Of a DNA stretch of 64,000 nt, positions 8,699-18,418 are shown in pieces. The stretch is from Saccharopolyspora spinosa NRRL 18395 (GTDB taxonomy: Bacteria; Actinomycetota; Actinomycetes; Mycobacteriales; Pseudonocardiaceae): assembly GCF_000194155.1 (NCBI RefSeq), contig NZ_GL877882.1, forward strand, positions 196,233-260,232. Direction: 5' to 3'. Numbering within the stretch: position 1 is the first letter of the stretch; each line of letters opens with the position of its first letter. The position numbers and the translations under genes are program-made. Below the pieces are notes generated by a model that saw nothing but the letters and a program-made list of their open reading frames with translations, searched no databases and was not told where the DNA came from.

Positions 8699-8831
8699 CA
8701 TGATATTCATTCGCAATAGAGTCTGACGGCTCAACTGCTGAGATGGACCCGCCTGTTGCGGGAATCACTGGAATTCGGTTCGCCGCCTGCGCAACGACGC
8801 AGGGTGCGGCCGTGCGCGAGAACGGGGCATC

Positions 8832-9764
8832 ATGGACGTTGGGGAGTTACTCGAAGCACTTGAACGCGATGGCGTCGTGTTCTGGGTCGAAGCAGGACAG
8901 CTTCGTTTCCGCGCGCCGCGCGGCACCCTCACTGAGCAACGGAAGTCCCTGCTGCGGCAGCACAAACAGGCCATCGTCGAACGGTTGTCGGCGCCGACCA
9001 GGGCGATCGAGCACGACTCTGGCGGACGGCACGAGCCGTTTCCGCTGTCAGACCTGCAAGCCGCCTATCTCCTCGGGCGTGGTGATTTCTACGAGTACGG
9101 CGGCGTGGCCTGCCATGCCTATGTGGAACTGACCTACCCGGACCTCGACCCGGACCGGGCGCAGCACGCATGGGACGCGCTGATCGCCCGGCACGACATG
9201 CTGCGCGCCGTGGTGCACGACGAGGGCTACCAGGTGGTGCTCGAAAAGGTGCCCGAACACCGCATTGCGGTGACGGACCTGCGGGGGCAGGATGACGCAG
9301 CGGTCGAGGCGGCGGTCATGGCCACGCGTGCGCAGCTGTCGCACCGAGTCGCCGAGACCGATCGATGGCCCCTGTTCACCGTCCGGATCACCCAGGGCGA
9401 TCGCCGATCAGTACTCCACCTGTCCCTGGACCTGCTGATCGTGGACTACGCGAGCGTGCAGTTGCTGCTCGCCGAGTTCGACCAGCTCTACACCGATCCG
9501 GAGCTTGAACTCGCCCCGCTTTCACTGACGTTCCGCGACTACCTGCTGGCCCGGCGCGGCAGGGCTGACTCCGCCGAGTACCGGCGCGGGACCGCGACTA
9601 CTGGATGCGGCGGGTGGAGGCGATCCCACCCGCGCCCGAGCTGCCCGTTCCGGAGTGGGCGTTGGCGGCTACGGACGGCGACGTGCGGTTCCGCAGGCTT
9701 GAGGACGAACTGTCCGAGGCGCAGTGGACGTCCTTGCGTCAACGCGCCGCAGGCGTCGGGCTGA
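8832..9764 (+). CDS. NRPS 2, N-terminal part (docking domain + start of Cy), frameshifted
   Basis: Begins with a TubC-type docking domain (MDVGELLEALERDGVVFWVE, about residues 1-50), then a heterocyclization domain from PFPLSDLQAAYLLGRGDFYEYGG with DLLIVD as its DxxxxD motif. Homology stops near 9582-9591. After SAEYRR this frame reads nonsense, while another frame continues the Cy domain as RDYWMRRVEAIPPAPELP. One missing base in CGGCGCGGGACC would explain it, so this ORF and the next were one gene of about 1,819 codons. The docking domain implies a matching C-terminal tail on NRPS 1, outside the window. Confidence 0.85.
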   Translation: MDVGELLEALERDGVVFWVEAGQLRFRAPRGTLTEQRKSLLRQHKQAIVERLSAPTRAIEHDSGGRHEPFPLSDLQAAYLLGRGDFYEYGGVACHAYVELTYPDLDPDRAQHAWDALIARHDMLRAVVHDEGYQVVLEKVPEHRIAVTDLRGQDDAAVEAAVMATRAQLSHRVAETDRWPLFTVRITQGDRRSVLHLSLDLLIVDYASVQLLLAEFDQLYTDPELELAPLSLTFRDYLLARRGRADSAEYRRGTATTGCGGWRRSHPRPSCPFRSGRWRLRTATCGSAGLRTNCPRRSGRPCVNAPQASG

Positions 9765-12700
9765 CCCCGTCGGCGCTGTTGCTGGCGGCCTATGCCGAGA
9801 TCGTCGGCCGGTGGAGCCGGGGACGGCGGTTCACCCTCAATATCCCGACCTTCCAGCGGCTGGACCTGCACCCCGACGTGCCCAAGCTGGTCGGTGACTT
9901 CACCTCGGTGGAACTGCTGGCCGTGGACCTGACCGAGGAGGTCGGCCTCGCAGACAGGGCTGCGGCGTTGTCGGCGCAGCTGCTCGAAGACCTCGCCCAC
10001 CCGTTGTTCAGCGGGAGCGAGGTTCTGGGCGAGCTGTCCCGGCGAGCGGGTGGCGAACCGGTGCTGATGCCGGTGGTGTTCACCAGCACGATGGACACCC
10101 CGGTCACGCCGGCCGTCCCGCGCGGTGAGGTCACTTACGCCATCAGTCAGACACCGCAGGTCTGGATCGACTGCCAGGTGATGCCGCGCGGGGAGCGGTT
10201 GGCGCTGTCCTGGGACACCCGCGAGGGCGTGCTGCCGCCCGGCCTGGTCGACGACGCCTTCGCCGCTTACGTCGACCTCGTCCGGCGCATCGCCGAGGAC
10301 GAGCGGGTCCTGCACCGGGCGAACCCGGTGGAACTGCCCGCGCACCAGCGTGAACGGCGATGCGTCGTCAACGACACCGCTACCGCGCTGCCCGGCGGGC
10401 TGCTGCACGAGCCGGTGATGGCCCAGGCGGAATTGACTCCGGACGTGATCGCCGTGCGGACGCCTGTTGCAGCGGTGACCTATGGCGAGCTGGCGGGCCG
10501 GGCGCGGTCGGTGGCGGTCCGGCTGCGCGCCGCCGGAGTCGGTGCCGCCGAGCCGGTCGCGGTGGTGATGGACAAGGGCTGGGAGCAGGTCGCGGCCGTG
10601 CTCGGCACCCTGCTGGCGGGTGGTGCCTACCTGCCGGTCGACACCGCGCAGCCCGCTGCCCGCCGGGCGGCCATCCTCGCCGACGCCGGAGTGCGCCTGG
10701 TGCTCACCCAGCCGTGGCTGGTCGATGCCGCGGATCCCGGCGGCGGGGCCGAAGTCCTCGTCGTCGATGAGCGGACTTCCACCGAGGAAACGGTGTCCGG
10801 ATCGGCCGCGGACGACCTGGCCTACGTCATCTACACGTCCGGTTCCACCGGCAGTCCCAAGGGTGTGATGATCAGCCACCGCGCGGCGCGCAATACGGTG
10901 GCCGACATCAACGACCGCTTCGACGTGGGCGAGGGCGACGCGGTCCTCGGCCTGGCCGGGCTCGGTTTCGACCTCTCGGTATACGACATCTTCGGGCCGC
11001 TGGCGGTGGGCGGAACGCTGGTGCTGCCCGACGCGCAGCGCAGGGGCGATCCCTCGCACTGGGCCGAACTGGTCGCTGAACAGGGCGTCACGCTGTGGAA
11101 CTCGGTTCCAGGGCAGATGCAGATGTTGCACGATTACCTGCGTTCGGCCCCGCAGTCACTGCCCGGCCTGCGGCTGGCGATGCTGTCCGGCGACTGGATT
11201 CCGGTCACCCTGCCCGACGCGATCCGCGAACTGCTGCCCGAACTGCGGTTGGTCAGCCTCGGCGGGGCGACCGAGGGCGCGATCTGGTCTATCCACCACC
11301 CCATCGCAGGAGTGGACCCCGCTCGGCCGAGCATTCCTTACGGCAAACCCTTGGCGAACCAGACCTTCCACGTGCTCGACGAATCCCTGCGGGACTGTCC
11401 AGAGTGGTCCGTGGGTGAGCTCTACATCGGCGGAACCGGGGTCGCTATGGGCTACTTCGGTGATGAGGACCGGACCGCGCAACGTTTCGTGACCCACCCC
11501 GCGACCGGGCGGCGTCTCTACCGCACCGGCGATCTCGGCCGCTACCTGCCGGACGGCGACATCGAGTTCCTGGGTCGGGAAGACACCCAGGTCAAGATTC
11601 GCGGTTACCGCATCGAACTCGCAGAGATCGAGTCCGCCCTGCTCCAGCATCCCGGCGTGGCCTCGGCCGCGGTGGTCGTGGACGGCCAGCGCCTGGCCGC
11701 GGTCGTCGAACCCGCCCCGTCGGTCGAGGACGACCCGTCGGAGGCGGCGGACGTGGTGGCCGCCGCGATGGAAACGGCACGGCAGTCAGAGTCCGCAGTG
11801 GACCGGGATGCACTGGCGGCATTCCTGGCGGCGATGGACGACGTGGCCCTGGTGGCGATGGCGCGAACGCTGTCCGAAGGGGGCCTGTTCGATGAAGGTG
11901 CAAGCCACGACAGCACGGAGATCCGGCAGCGGGTGCGCGTGAGCGCGGTCAACGAACACGTTCTCGACCGTTGGCTGCGGTCGCTGGTCACGCACGGCCG
12001 GCTGACCCAGACCGCCGACGGCCGGTTCACCGGACTGGTAATTCCGGAAGCAGGGGAGTGCGAGCAGGCCTGGCAGCGGGTGGAGTCCGCGCAGGAACGC
12101 GCCGGGTGGAGCAGCGACCTGGTCGAAGCGGTTCGCACCTGCGTCGACTCCCTCGACAGTCTCCTCAGCGGCGACCTGGACATCCGTGCGCTGCTGTACC
12201 CGGGCGCGCCCTCCGACGTCATGGAAGCCGCATACCGGGACAACCTGGCGATGCAGCACCTCAACCAGGCCGTCATTTCCGGGGTGCGTGCCATCGCCGA
12301 ACAGCACTTCTCCGATGAAGCGTTGCGGGTGCTGGAGATCGGGGGCGGTGTGGCGGGAACGGCAGCCGACCTGGTGCCCGCTTTGGCCGAGCACTCCGTC
12401 GAGTACACCTTCACCGACCCCTCGCAGTTCTTCCTCGCTGAAGCGCGCGAGCGGTTCGCCGAGTTCCCGTGGGTGCGCTACGGGCGGTTCGACGTCGGCA
12501 AGGACATCCGCACGCAGGGGTACTCGCCGAACACCTTCGACGTGGTCGTGTGTGCGAACGTCCTGCACAACACCCAAGACGCGACCGCGGCGCTGGCGCG
12601 GGTCCGCGAGCTGCTGGTACCTGGTGGCTGGCTGGTGCTGCTGGAGAACACTCGCGACGACAACTGCGCGTTGCAGGTGTCGATGGAGTTCATGGAGGTG

Positions 12701-14290
12701 CGCAACGGGCCGTACCACGACGTTCGCGCCGAGCGCGGGCAGTCGTTCCTCACCGCCGAGCAGTGGTCGAGCCTGCTCGCCGAGGCCGGGGCCGAGCCCA
12801 CCGTGCTTCCCGGTCGGGAAAGCCCGCTGCACCAGGCAGGTCAGCACCTGTTCCTGACCCGGCTCAAGACCGATCGCCACCGGCTGAGCCCCGGGGAGTT
12901 GGCCCGGCACGCGGCTCGCATGCTGCCCGAATACATGGTTCCCGGGCACTGGCAGCTGGTCGATGCGCTGCCGTTGACGGGCAATGGCAAGGTGGACCGG
13001 GCGACGATGCTGTCGTGGCTGCCCTCGGTGGGCAACAGCGGGTCGCAGGCGGCCGAGTCCGGGGAGCCGGTCGACGCGACCGAGCGCCAGATCGCCGCGT
13101 TGTGGGCCGAACTGCTCGACCGCGAGTACGTCGGCAGACACGACGACTTCTTCGCCCTGGGCGGGGATTCACTGCTGGTGGCCAGGCTCGTCGGGTTGCT
13201 CCGCGAGCGCGTGCCGGACGTGATGAGCCTGGAATGGGAAGTCGTGCTGCGGCACATGCTGCGCAAGCCGACGGTGGCGGCGCTCGCCGCGTATCTGCGC
13301 GGAGTCACCCGCGCCGGCGGGATCGGCGAGGACGCGCCGATGAGTGTGAAGTCCTCACCGCTGGTACGCCTACACGGGTCGGGAGCCGACCCGGTCACCG
13401 TCCTAGTGCACGCGGGCACTGGAACCGCGATGCCCTACCGGTCGCTGATCACCGAGATCCGCCGCCGGTCGGCGGGCAACGCAACGGTGGCGGCGCTTGA
13501 AATCCCGGACCTGCAGGCTTTCCTTGATGCCGACCCAGATGGACTGATCGAGGTGATGGCCGCCGACTACGTGCGTGCCCTGCTCGACTCCGGCGCGCGC
13601 AGGCTGCACGTCGTCGGGTACTGCCTGGGCGGTCTGCTGGCCACTGAGATAGCACGCGGCCTGACAGAGGCAGGCGCCGAAATCGAGTCGCTGACCGTGA
13701 TCAGCAGCCACAGCCCGCGGTTCCGCCTCGACGACGAACTCCTCTCGGAGTACTCGTTCGCGGTCATGATGGGCATCGACCCGCGCGCGTTGGGTTTCCC
13801 GGCGGACGAGAACCGAGTGGCCGCCGCGGCGGCCGAGGTGCTGGCGGCCACGCCAGGAGTGATGCGCGAGGGCGGATTCGCCGAGTTGACCGGGGAATTC
13901 GCCGACATCGGAGAGAACTTCCGCAAACTCGCGGACATACCGCGGCTGCAACGCATCACGCGCATGTGCGAGGCGGTGCCCGCGTCGGCGGGCATGTATG
14001 AGCCCGAGCACATGATGAGGCTGTTCCAGACCTTCCGCCAGAGCGTTTTCGCGATCACCCGCTACGCCCCCGAGCCCTACGCCGGTGACATCACGTTCCT
14101 GCGCCACAGCGGCGCCTACCCGTTCCCCGGCAGCAAAGCAGCGGTCACCGAGCACTGGGAGGAGCTGACCCTGGGCGACTTGGAGATCGTCGACATCGCG
14201 GGCGATCACTTCAGCTGCCTGTCCGTGCAGCACTCGCCGGGAATGCTCAAGCTGCTGACCGATCTCACGAACGGGGCGGTCATCGCATGA
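9605..14290 (+). CDS. NRPS 2, main part: Cy (rest) - Cys adenylation with embedded MT - PCP - TE
   Basis: Continues the Cy domain, then an A domain (YTSGSTGSPKG, YRTGDLGRY, LPLTGNGKVDR). The hand-read code D-L-Y-N-M-S-L-I agrees with cysteine. A methyltransferase-like domain (VLEIGGGVAGTAADL, DVVVCANVLHN) is embedded between motifs A8 and A10, as in PchE and PchF. A PCP (FFALGGDSL) and a terminal thioesterase follow. The TE nucleophile elbow is GYCLGG: Cys (codon 13622-13624) replaces the usual Ser. PchF has the order Cy-A-MT-PCP-TE, so this is the terminating module. The first ATG used here is only the ORF opening after the frameshift; native translation would come from 8832. The stop overlaps the next ATG. 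Confidence 0.93.
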   Translation: MRRVEAIPPAPELPVPEWALAATDGDVRFRRLEDELSEAQWTSLRQRAAGVGLTPSALLLAAYAEIVGRWSRGRRFTLNIPTFQRLDLHPDVPKLVGDFTSVELLAVDLTEEVGLADRAAALSAQLLEDLAHPLFSGSEVLGELSRRAGGEPVLMPVVFTSTMDTPVTPAVPRGEVTYAISQTPQVWIDCQVMPRGERLALSWDTREGVLPPGLVDDAFAAYVDLVRRIAEDERVLHRANPVELPAHQRERRCVVNDTATALPGGLLHEPVMAQAELTPDVIAVRTPVAAVTYGELAGRARSVAVRLRAAGVGAAEPVAVVMDKGWEQVAAVLGTLLAGGAYLPVDTAQPAARRAAILADAGVRLVLTQPWLVDAADPGGGAEVLVVDERTSTEETVSGSAADDLAYVIYTSGSTGSPKGVMISHRAARNTVADINDRFDVGEGDAVLGLAGLGFDLSVYDIFGPLAVGGTLVLPDAQRRGDPSHWAELVAEQGVTLWNSVPGQMQMLHDYLRSAPQSLPGLRLAMLSGDWIPVTLPDAIRELLPELRLVSLGGATEGAIWSIHHPIAGVDPARPSIPYGKPLANQTFHVLDESLRDCPEWSVGELYIGGTGVAMGYFGDEDRTAQRFVTHPATGRRLYRTGDLGRYLPDGDIEFLGREDTQVKIRGYRIELAEIESALLQHPGVASAAVVVDGQRLAAVVEPAPSVEDDPSEAADVVAAAMETARQSESAVDRDALAAFLAAMDDVALVAMARTLSEGGLFDEGASHDSTEIRQRVRVSAVNEHVLDRWLRSLVTHGRLTQTADGRFTGLVIPEAGECEQAWQRVESAQERAGWSSDLVEAVRTCVDSLDSLLSGDLDIRALLYPGAPSDVMEAAYRDNLAMQHLNQAVISGVRAIAEQHFSDEALRVLEIGGGVAGTAADLVPALAEHSVEYTFTDPSQFFLAEARERFAEFPWVRYGRFDVGKDIRTQGYSPNTFDVVVCANVLHNTQDATAALARVRELLVPGGWLVLLENTRDDNCALQVSMEFMEVRNGPYHDVRAERGQSFLTAEQWSSLLAEAGAEPTVLPGRESPLHQAGQHLFLTRLKTDRHRLSPGELARHAARMLPEYMVPGHWQLVDALPLTGNGKVDRATMLSWLPSVGNSGSQAAESGEPVDATERQIAALWAELLDREYVGRHDDFFALGGDSLLVARLVGLLRERVPDVMSLEWEVVLRHMLRKPTVAALAAYLRGVTRAGGIGEDAPMSVKSSPLVRLHGSGADPVTVLVHAGTGTAMPYRSLITEIRRRSAGNATVAALEIPDLQAFLDADPDGLIEVMAADYVRALLDSGARRLHVVGYCLGGLLATEIARGLTEAGAEIESLTVISSHSPRFRLDDELLSEYSFAVMMGIDPRALGFPADENRVAAAAAEVLAATPGVMREGGFAELTGEFADIGENFRKLADIPRLQRITRMCEAVPASAGMYEPEHMMRLFQTFRQSVFAITRYAPEPYAGDITFLRHSGAYPFPGSKAAVTEHWEELTLGDLEIVDIAGDHFSCLSVQHSPGMLKLLTDLTNGAVIA

Positions 14291-15381
14291 ACCTCCCGAG
14301 GGTAGGAGTGCTGGGCGCGTCGGGTGCGGTCGGCAGTGCCGCTGTCGCGGCACTGGATGAGCTCGGCGGAGTGCGCTTGCGCCTCGGTGCTCGGCGCGTC
14401 GAGGCGTTGTCCGGCGCAGACGTGCGGCGGGTCGACGCCGAGGACCGGGAAAGCCTCGCGGCGTTCTGCGCGGGTTGCGACGTGGTCCTCAACTGCGCGG
14501 GGCCGACCTATCGCCTCAAGGATGCGGTCGCGGTCGCGGCCCTGTCCGCGGGCGCCCACTACATCGACGTCGCCGGGGACGACCCGGTGCTGGAAGGACT
14601 GCGCGCCAAGGGACTTCTCGATGGTGACGGGGTCGCGGTGGTATCCGCCGGGACACTTCCCGGGCTGTCGAGCATCCTCCCGCGCTGGCTGGCCGCCGGC
14701 TTCGACCGGCCCCGGACCCTGACGGCCCATGTCGGCGGACTGGAGCGGTGCTCGCCGGTGGTGGCGGTGGACATGATGCTGTCGCTGGAGACCGGTGGTG
14801 CGGACGGGGCGGCGTTCGGCGAGCCGCTGGCGGCTTGGCGCGACGGACGGGTCCGCTCCCGGGCGCTGACCGCCCGGGAGCACGCCGAGGCGCCGCACTT
14901 CCCGGGAACGGTTGCGCTGCAACCGATCCTGAGTAGCGAAAGCATCCGGCTCGCCGAGTCGCTTCGGCTGAGCGAACTGGACTGGCTCAACGTCTGGCCG
15001 GGAAGGCAGACCTGGACCTTGCTGAGCTCCCTGCCGTCGCTGACCGCCGGTGCGACGCCGCCGGATCGGATCGCGGAACGGATGGTCCGCGCGGCCGATC
15101 TCGATTTGGCCGGACGTCGGGAGTACTACCTGATGGTCTTCGCGATGACCGGGCTCGTCGACGATGGTGAGACCGAGCGGACCGTGGTGCTGCGTGCCAC
15201 CAGCAGCTATCGGCTCACCGCCACCGTGGGCGCGCTGACCGTGTTCGCGGTGCTGGCGGGCGCGGTCCCCCCGGGCGGGCACTTCGCGTGCGACGTACTC
15301 GATCCAGCGGAGGTCGTCGCGGGTCTCGGTGAGGTCTGTTCGATCGCCGACGAGTCCGACATCGAGGAGGGAGTGCTGTGA
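14287..15381 (+). CDS. Saccharopine-dehydrogenase-like NAD(P)-binding reductase
   Basis: A 364-residue protein with an N-terminal Rossmann fold (VGVLGASGAVGSAAVAALDEL) and family features such as VVLNCAGPTYRLKDAVAVAALSAGAHYIDVAGD. It resembles trans-acting enoyl-reductase or saccharopine-dehydrogenase-like proteins found in secondary-metabolite clusters. The ATG overlaps the NRPS 2 stop and the gene is followed by a GTGA overlap, so it is translationally coupled within the assembly operon. The substrate is unknown. Reduction or oxidation of a thiazoline-containing intermediate is possible alongside the dedicated reductase downstream. Confidence 0.75.
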   Translation: MNLPRVGVLGASGAVGSAAVAALDELGGVRLRLGARRVEALSGADVRRVDAEDRESLAAFCAGCDVVLNCAGPTYRLKDAVAVAALSAGAHYIDVAGDDPVLEGLRAKGLLDGDGVAVVSAGTLPGLSSILPRWLAAGFDRPRTLTAHVGGLERCSPVVAVDMMLSLETGGADGAAFGEPLAAWRDGRVRSRALTAREHAEAPHFPGTVALQPILSSESIRLAESLRLSELDWLNVWPGRQTWTLLSSLPSLTAGATPPDRIAERMVRAADLDLAGRREYYLMVFAMTGLVDDGETERTVVLRATSSYRLTATVGALTVFAVLAGAVPPGGHFACDVLDPAEVVAGLGEVCSIADESDIEEGVL

Positions 15382-17210
15382 CGCTGCGGGTCGTGGTTTG
15401 CGGCACCAACTTCGGCCGCCTCTACGTGAAGGCGCTGCGCGCACTGGAGTCCGAATTCACCCTGGCGGGCATCCTGAGCCGGGGCGGCGCCGCCTCCCGG
15501 GTGTTGGCCGAGCGCGAAGGCGTGCCGCATTACGACGCGGTGGAGGCGCTTCCCGACGACATCGATCTGGCGTGCGTCGTCGTGGGTTCGGCCATCTCCG
15601 GGGGTGCGGGCACCGAACTGGCCAAGGAGTTGATCGCTCGCGGGCTGCACGTCATGCAGGAACACCCGGTGCACCTGGACGAGCTCAGCGCCTGCCTGAA
15701 GCTGGCGCGCAAACGCGGAGTGCAGTACCGGGTCAACTCCCACTACCCACACGTCGGACCGGTCAAGACGTTCGTCGACGCGGCCACACGGCTGCGCGCA
15801 CGCCAACGGCCCCTGTTCGTCGACGCGCTCACCCCAATCCACGTGCTCTACCCGCTCATCGACGTGCTTGGGCGTGCACTGGGCGGGATCCGGCCGTGGC
15901 GGGAGCCACCGGACGAACTGGCGGTGCTGGCAGGCGGACAACATCCGCTGCAATCGCTGTCGATGGTGATCTGCGGAGTACCGGTTTCCCTGCGGGTCCA
16001 GAACCAGCTCGACCCCGCCGACCGCGACAACCATGCCCTGCTGTGGCACCGGATCACCCTGGCCGCCGAAGGCGGCGTGCTCACGTTGGCCGACACGCAC
16101 GGCCCGGTGTTGTGGAGCCCGCGCATGCATGCCCGCCGCGACGCTGACCACCGGCTGGTCTTCGACGGCCCGTCGACCCGGCTGCCCAGCACATCGATCG
16201 TGCCGGGAAGCGAGCCGGGCTCGTTCCACGACGTGTTCGACAAGGCATGGCCGGCGGCGATCGGACGGGCGTTGCGGGAGATGCGGGCGGCGATCACCGA
16301 GGGTGCGGATCCGCTCAAGGCCGGGCAGTACGACATCACGGTCAACCGGGTCTGGGCAGACGTCGCGCGTCGGCTCGGCCCGCCGGAGGTCATCCGGCCG
16401 AACGAACCGGAGGTGCTGGCGGTCGCCGAGCTGACCCATGTAGAGCCGGAACCGGCCGAGGTGGAGTCCTACTCGCCGACGGCTGAGTTCTTCGACCTGG
16501 CCGCCGCGAACCACGTTCGCGAGCACAGCGCCCCCGCCGTGCTCGCCGCACTGTCCGATATGGACACTGATGTCGGTCCGATCGTGGAGGTCGGTGCGGG
16601 CACCGGACTGCTCACCATCGCGATGGCCCGCGCACACCCGCGCGCCGAGATCCTGGCCAGCGAACCGGCAGCGGGCATGCGCGCGGTGCTCACCAGCCGC
16701 GTTTTCGCCGACCAGGACATGCGGTCACGGGTCACGGTGACCGCCGAGCGGGCGCAGGAACTCACGCTTCCGGACCGGATTTCCGCCGCAGTGGTGTGCG
16801 GGGTCGTCGGGCATCTCCCGGCCGCCGACCGGGTCCAGCTGTGGCACGACCTGGCCGCCCGACTGGCACCCGGAGGTGTCGTCGTCGTGGAACTGATGAG
16901 CATGGCCCGTCCAACGTCCGTGCCCGAAACCCGACTGGCCACCGAGACCATCGGCGACCAGCGCTACGAGTGGTGGTTCAGGGCTGAGCCGGAGACCGGC
17001 GACGTCGTGCGGATGCACACCACCTGGCGGGTGCACGACGGCCCGAACCTGGTCCGCGAGGTCGGCGATTCCTACGACTGGCGTGCTTTCGGCCTGGACG
17101 TCGTCGCAGCCGAGGCCCGCAGCGCCGGGCTCACGATGAAGCCGATGTCCGCCACCGGGTCGACACCGATCGGCCTTCTCACTCCCCAGACCGGAGAGAC
17201 TCACCGATGA
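15378..17210 (+). CDS. Thiazolinyl-imine reductase fused to SAM methyltransferase
   Basis: 610 residues with two domains. Residues about 1-350 match the PchG/Irp3 family, which reduces a thiazoline to a thiazolidine using NADPH: VVVCGTNFGRLYVKAL binds cofactor, and QEHPVH (about 94-99) and NSHYPH (about 121-125) hold the His and Tyr expected in the active site. From about residue 355 a class I methyltransferase follows (SPTAEFFDLAA, PIVEVGAGTGLLTIAMA). This half is paralogous to the free methyltransferase at 19224. PchG and Irp3 are normally single-domain, so the fusion is unusual. GTG start coupled to the previous stop, with a GAGGAGGGA site before it. Confidence 0.88.
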   Translation: MTLRVVVCGTNFGRLYVKALRALESEFTLAGILSRGGAASRVLAEREGVPHYDAVEALPDDIDLACVVVGSAISGGAGTELAKELIARGLHVMQEHPVHLDELSACLKLARKRGVQYRVNSHYPHVGPVKTFVDAATRLRARQRPLFVDALTPIHVLYPLIDVLGRALGGIRPWREPPDELAVLAGGQHPLQSLSMVICGVPVSLRVQNQLDPADRDNHALLWHRITLAAEGGVLTLADTHGPVLWSPRMHARRDADHRLVFDGPSTRLPSTSIVPGSEPGSFHDVFDKAWPAAIGRALREMRAAITEGADPLKAGQYDITVNRVWADVARRLGPPEVIRPNEPEVLAVAELTHVEPEPAEVESYSPTAEFFDLAAANHVREHSAPAVLAALSDMDTDVGPIVEVGAGTGLLTIAMARAHPRAEILASEPAAGMRAVLTSRVFADQDMRSRVTVTAERAQELTLPDRISAAVVCGVVGHLPAADRVQLWHDLAARLAPGGVVVVELMSMARPTSVPETRLATETIGDQRYEWWFRAEPETGDVVRMHTTWRVHDGPNLVREVGDSYDWRAFGLDVVAAEARSAGLTMKPMSATGSTPIGLLTPQTGETHR

Positions 17211-18418
17211 CCGAGCAGAACACCACCGAGACGCCGCGGCAGTTCCCGATCCGCCGTGAATGCCCCTTCAGTCAGCCCGCCGCCTACGCCGCGTTGCGCA
17301 CCGACGAACCCGTCGCCAGGGTCACCCTGCCCACGGGCAAGCAAGCGTGGATCCTCACCCGCTACGACGATGTGCGCTCCGTGCTCGCCGACCCGTCGAT
17401 CAGCGCCGATGCCCGGCACGAGAACCTGCCCGCACTGGGGCTCGGTGAGCGGGAGGCCGCCGCGAAGTCACGGCCTTTCATCCGCACCGACCCGCCCGAG
17501 CACACCCGATACCGCCGCATGTTGCAGGCGGAGTTCACCGTCAAGCGGGTGAAGTCGATGCGACCGGGCATCCAGTCCACCGTGGACCGCCTGATCGACG
17601 AGATGGAGGCGGCCGGCCCGACGGCCGACTACGTCCCGGCCTTCGCCAACGCGGTGTCGACGTCCACGGTGCTGGAGCTGGCCGGGGTGCCCACAGCGGA
17701 CCTGGAATTCTTCCGCGACGTCACCAGGATCTCCGGGGGTCGCAACAGCAGCGAACAGGAGGTCACCGCCGCCCTGGGAAACATGTTCCGCATGCTGGGC
17801 GAGCTCGTCGACCGCCGCACCACCGACCCCGGCGAGGACCTGCTGTCCAAGCTGGTGGTCAACCACCTGCTGACCGGCGAGGCCGACCGCCAGGAAGTGC
17901 TGTCCACGATCGGCATCACCATCATCGCCGGACGCGAGACCACGACGAACATGATCGCCCTGGGCACGCTGTTGCTGCTGGAACGCCCGGAGCTGCTGGC
18001 GGCCCTGCGCGCAGATCCGTCCCGGGTGCCCGACACCGTCGAGGAACTGCTGCGGGTGCTGTCGATCGCGGACTCGATCCCACTTCGGGTGGCCACCCGC
18101 GACATGGACGTGTCCGGTACCCGAATCCCGGCCGGGGACGGGATCATCGCTTTGCTTGGCGCCGCCAACACCGACCCCGAAGTGTTCGGCGCACCCGACG
18201 AGATCGACCTGTCCAGGGCCGGTCGGCACCACATGGCCTTCGGCTACGGCATCCACCAGTGCATCGGGCAGAACCTGGCGCGGCTAGAACTGGAGATCGC
18301 GCTGGGCACGATCATTCGCCGGCTGCCGGACCTGCGGTTGGCGGTGCCGCTCGCGGAGCTGGACTTCAAGCACGACGCCGCCACATTCGGCCTCGAATCG
18401 ATGCCGGTGGACTGGTGA
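17207..18418 (+). CDS. Cytochrome P450
   Basis: A 403-residue soluble bacterial P450. FGYGIHQCIGQ is the heme loop with Cys352; the I-helix motif is AGRETT, with Arg where AGxET often has His or Asp; EELLR is the K-helix ExxR. It overlaps the reductase gene (ATGA) and the thioesterase gene (TGATG). A [3Fe-4S] ferredoxin that could supply electrons is encoded at 26405. Likely hydroxylates the starter ring or the assembled product; in 3-hydroxypicolinate pathways a ring hydroxylation of this kind is needed. The substrate is inferred. Confidence 0.93.
   Translation: MTEQNTTETPRQFPIRRECPFSQPAAYAALRTDEPVARVTLPTGKQAWILTRYDDVRSVLADPSISADARHENLPALGLGEREAAAKSRPFIRTDPPEHTRYRRMLQAEFTVKRVKSMRPGIQSTVDRLIDEMEAAGPTADYVPAFANAVSTSTVLELAGVPTADLEFFRDVTRISGGRNSSEQEVTAALGNMFRMLGELVDRRTTDPGEDLLSKLVVNHLLTGEADRQEVLSTIGITIIAGRETTTNMIALGTLLLLERPELLAALRADPSRVPDTVEELLRVLSIADSIPLRVATRDMDVSGTRIPAGDGIIALLGAANTDPEVFGAPDEIDLSRAGRHHMAFGYGIHQCIGQNLARLELEIALGTIIRRLPDLRLAVPLAELDFKHDAATFGLESMPVDW

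Noticed and set aside
9539..11131. 530-residue minus-strand frame
   Set aside because: Antisense shadow of NRPS 2 Cy and A domains.
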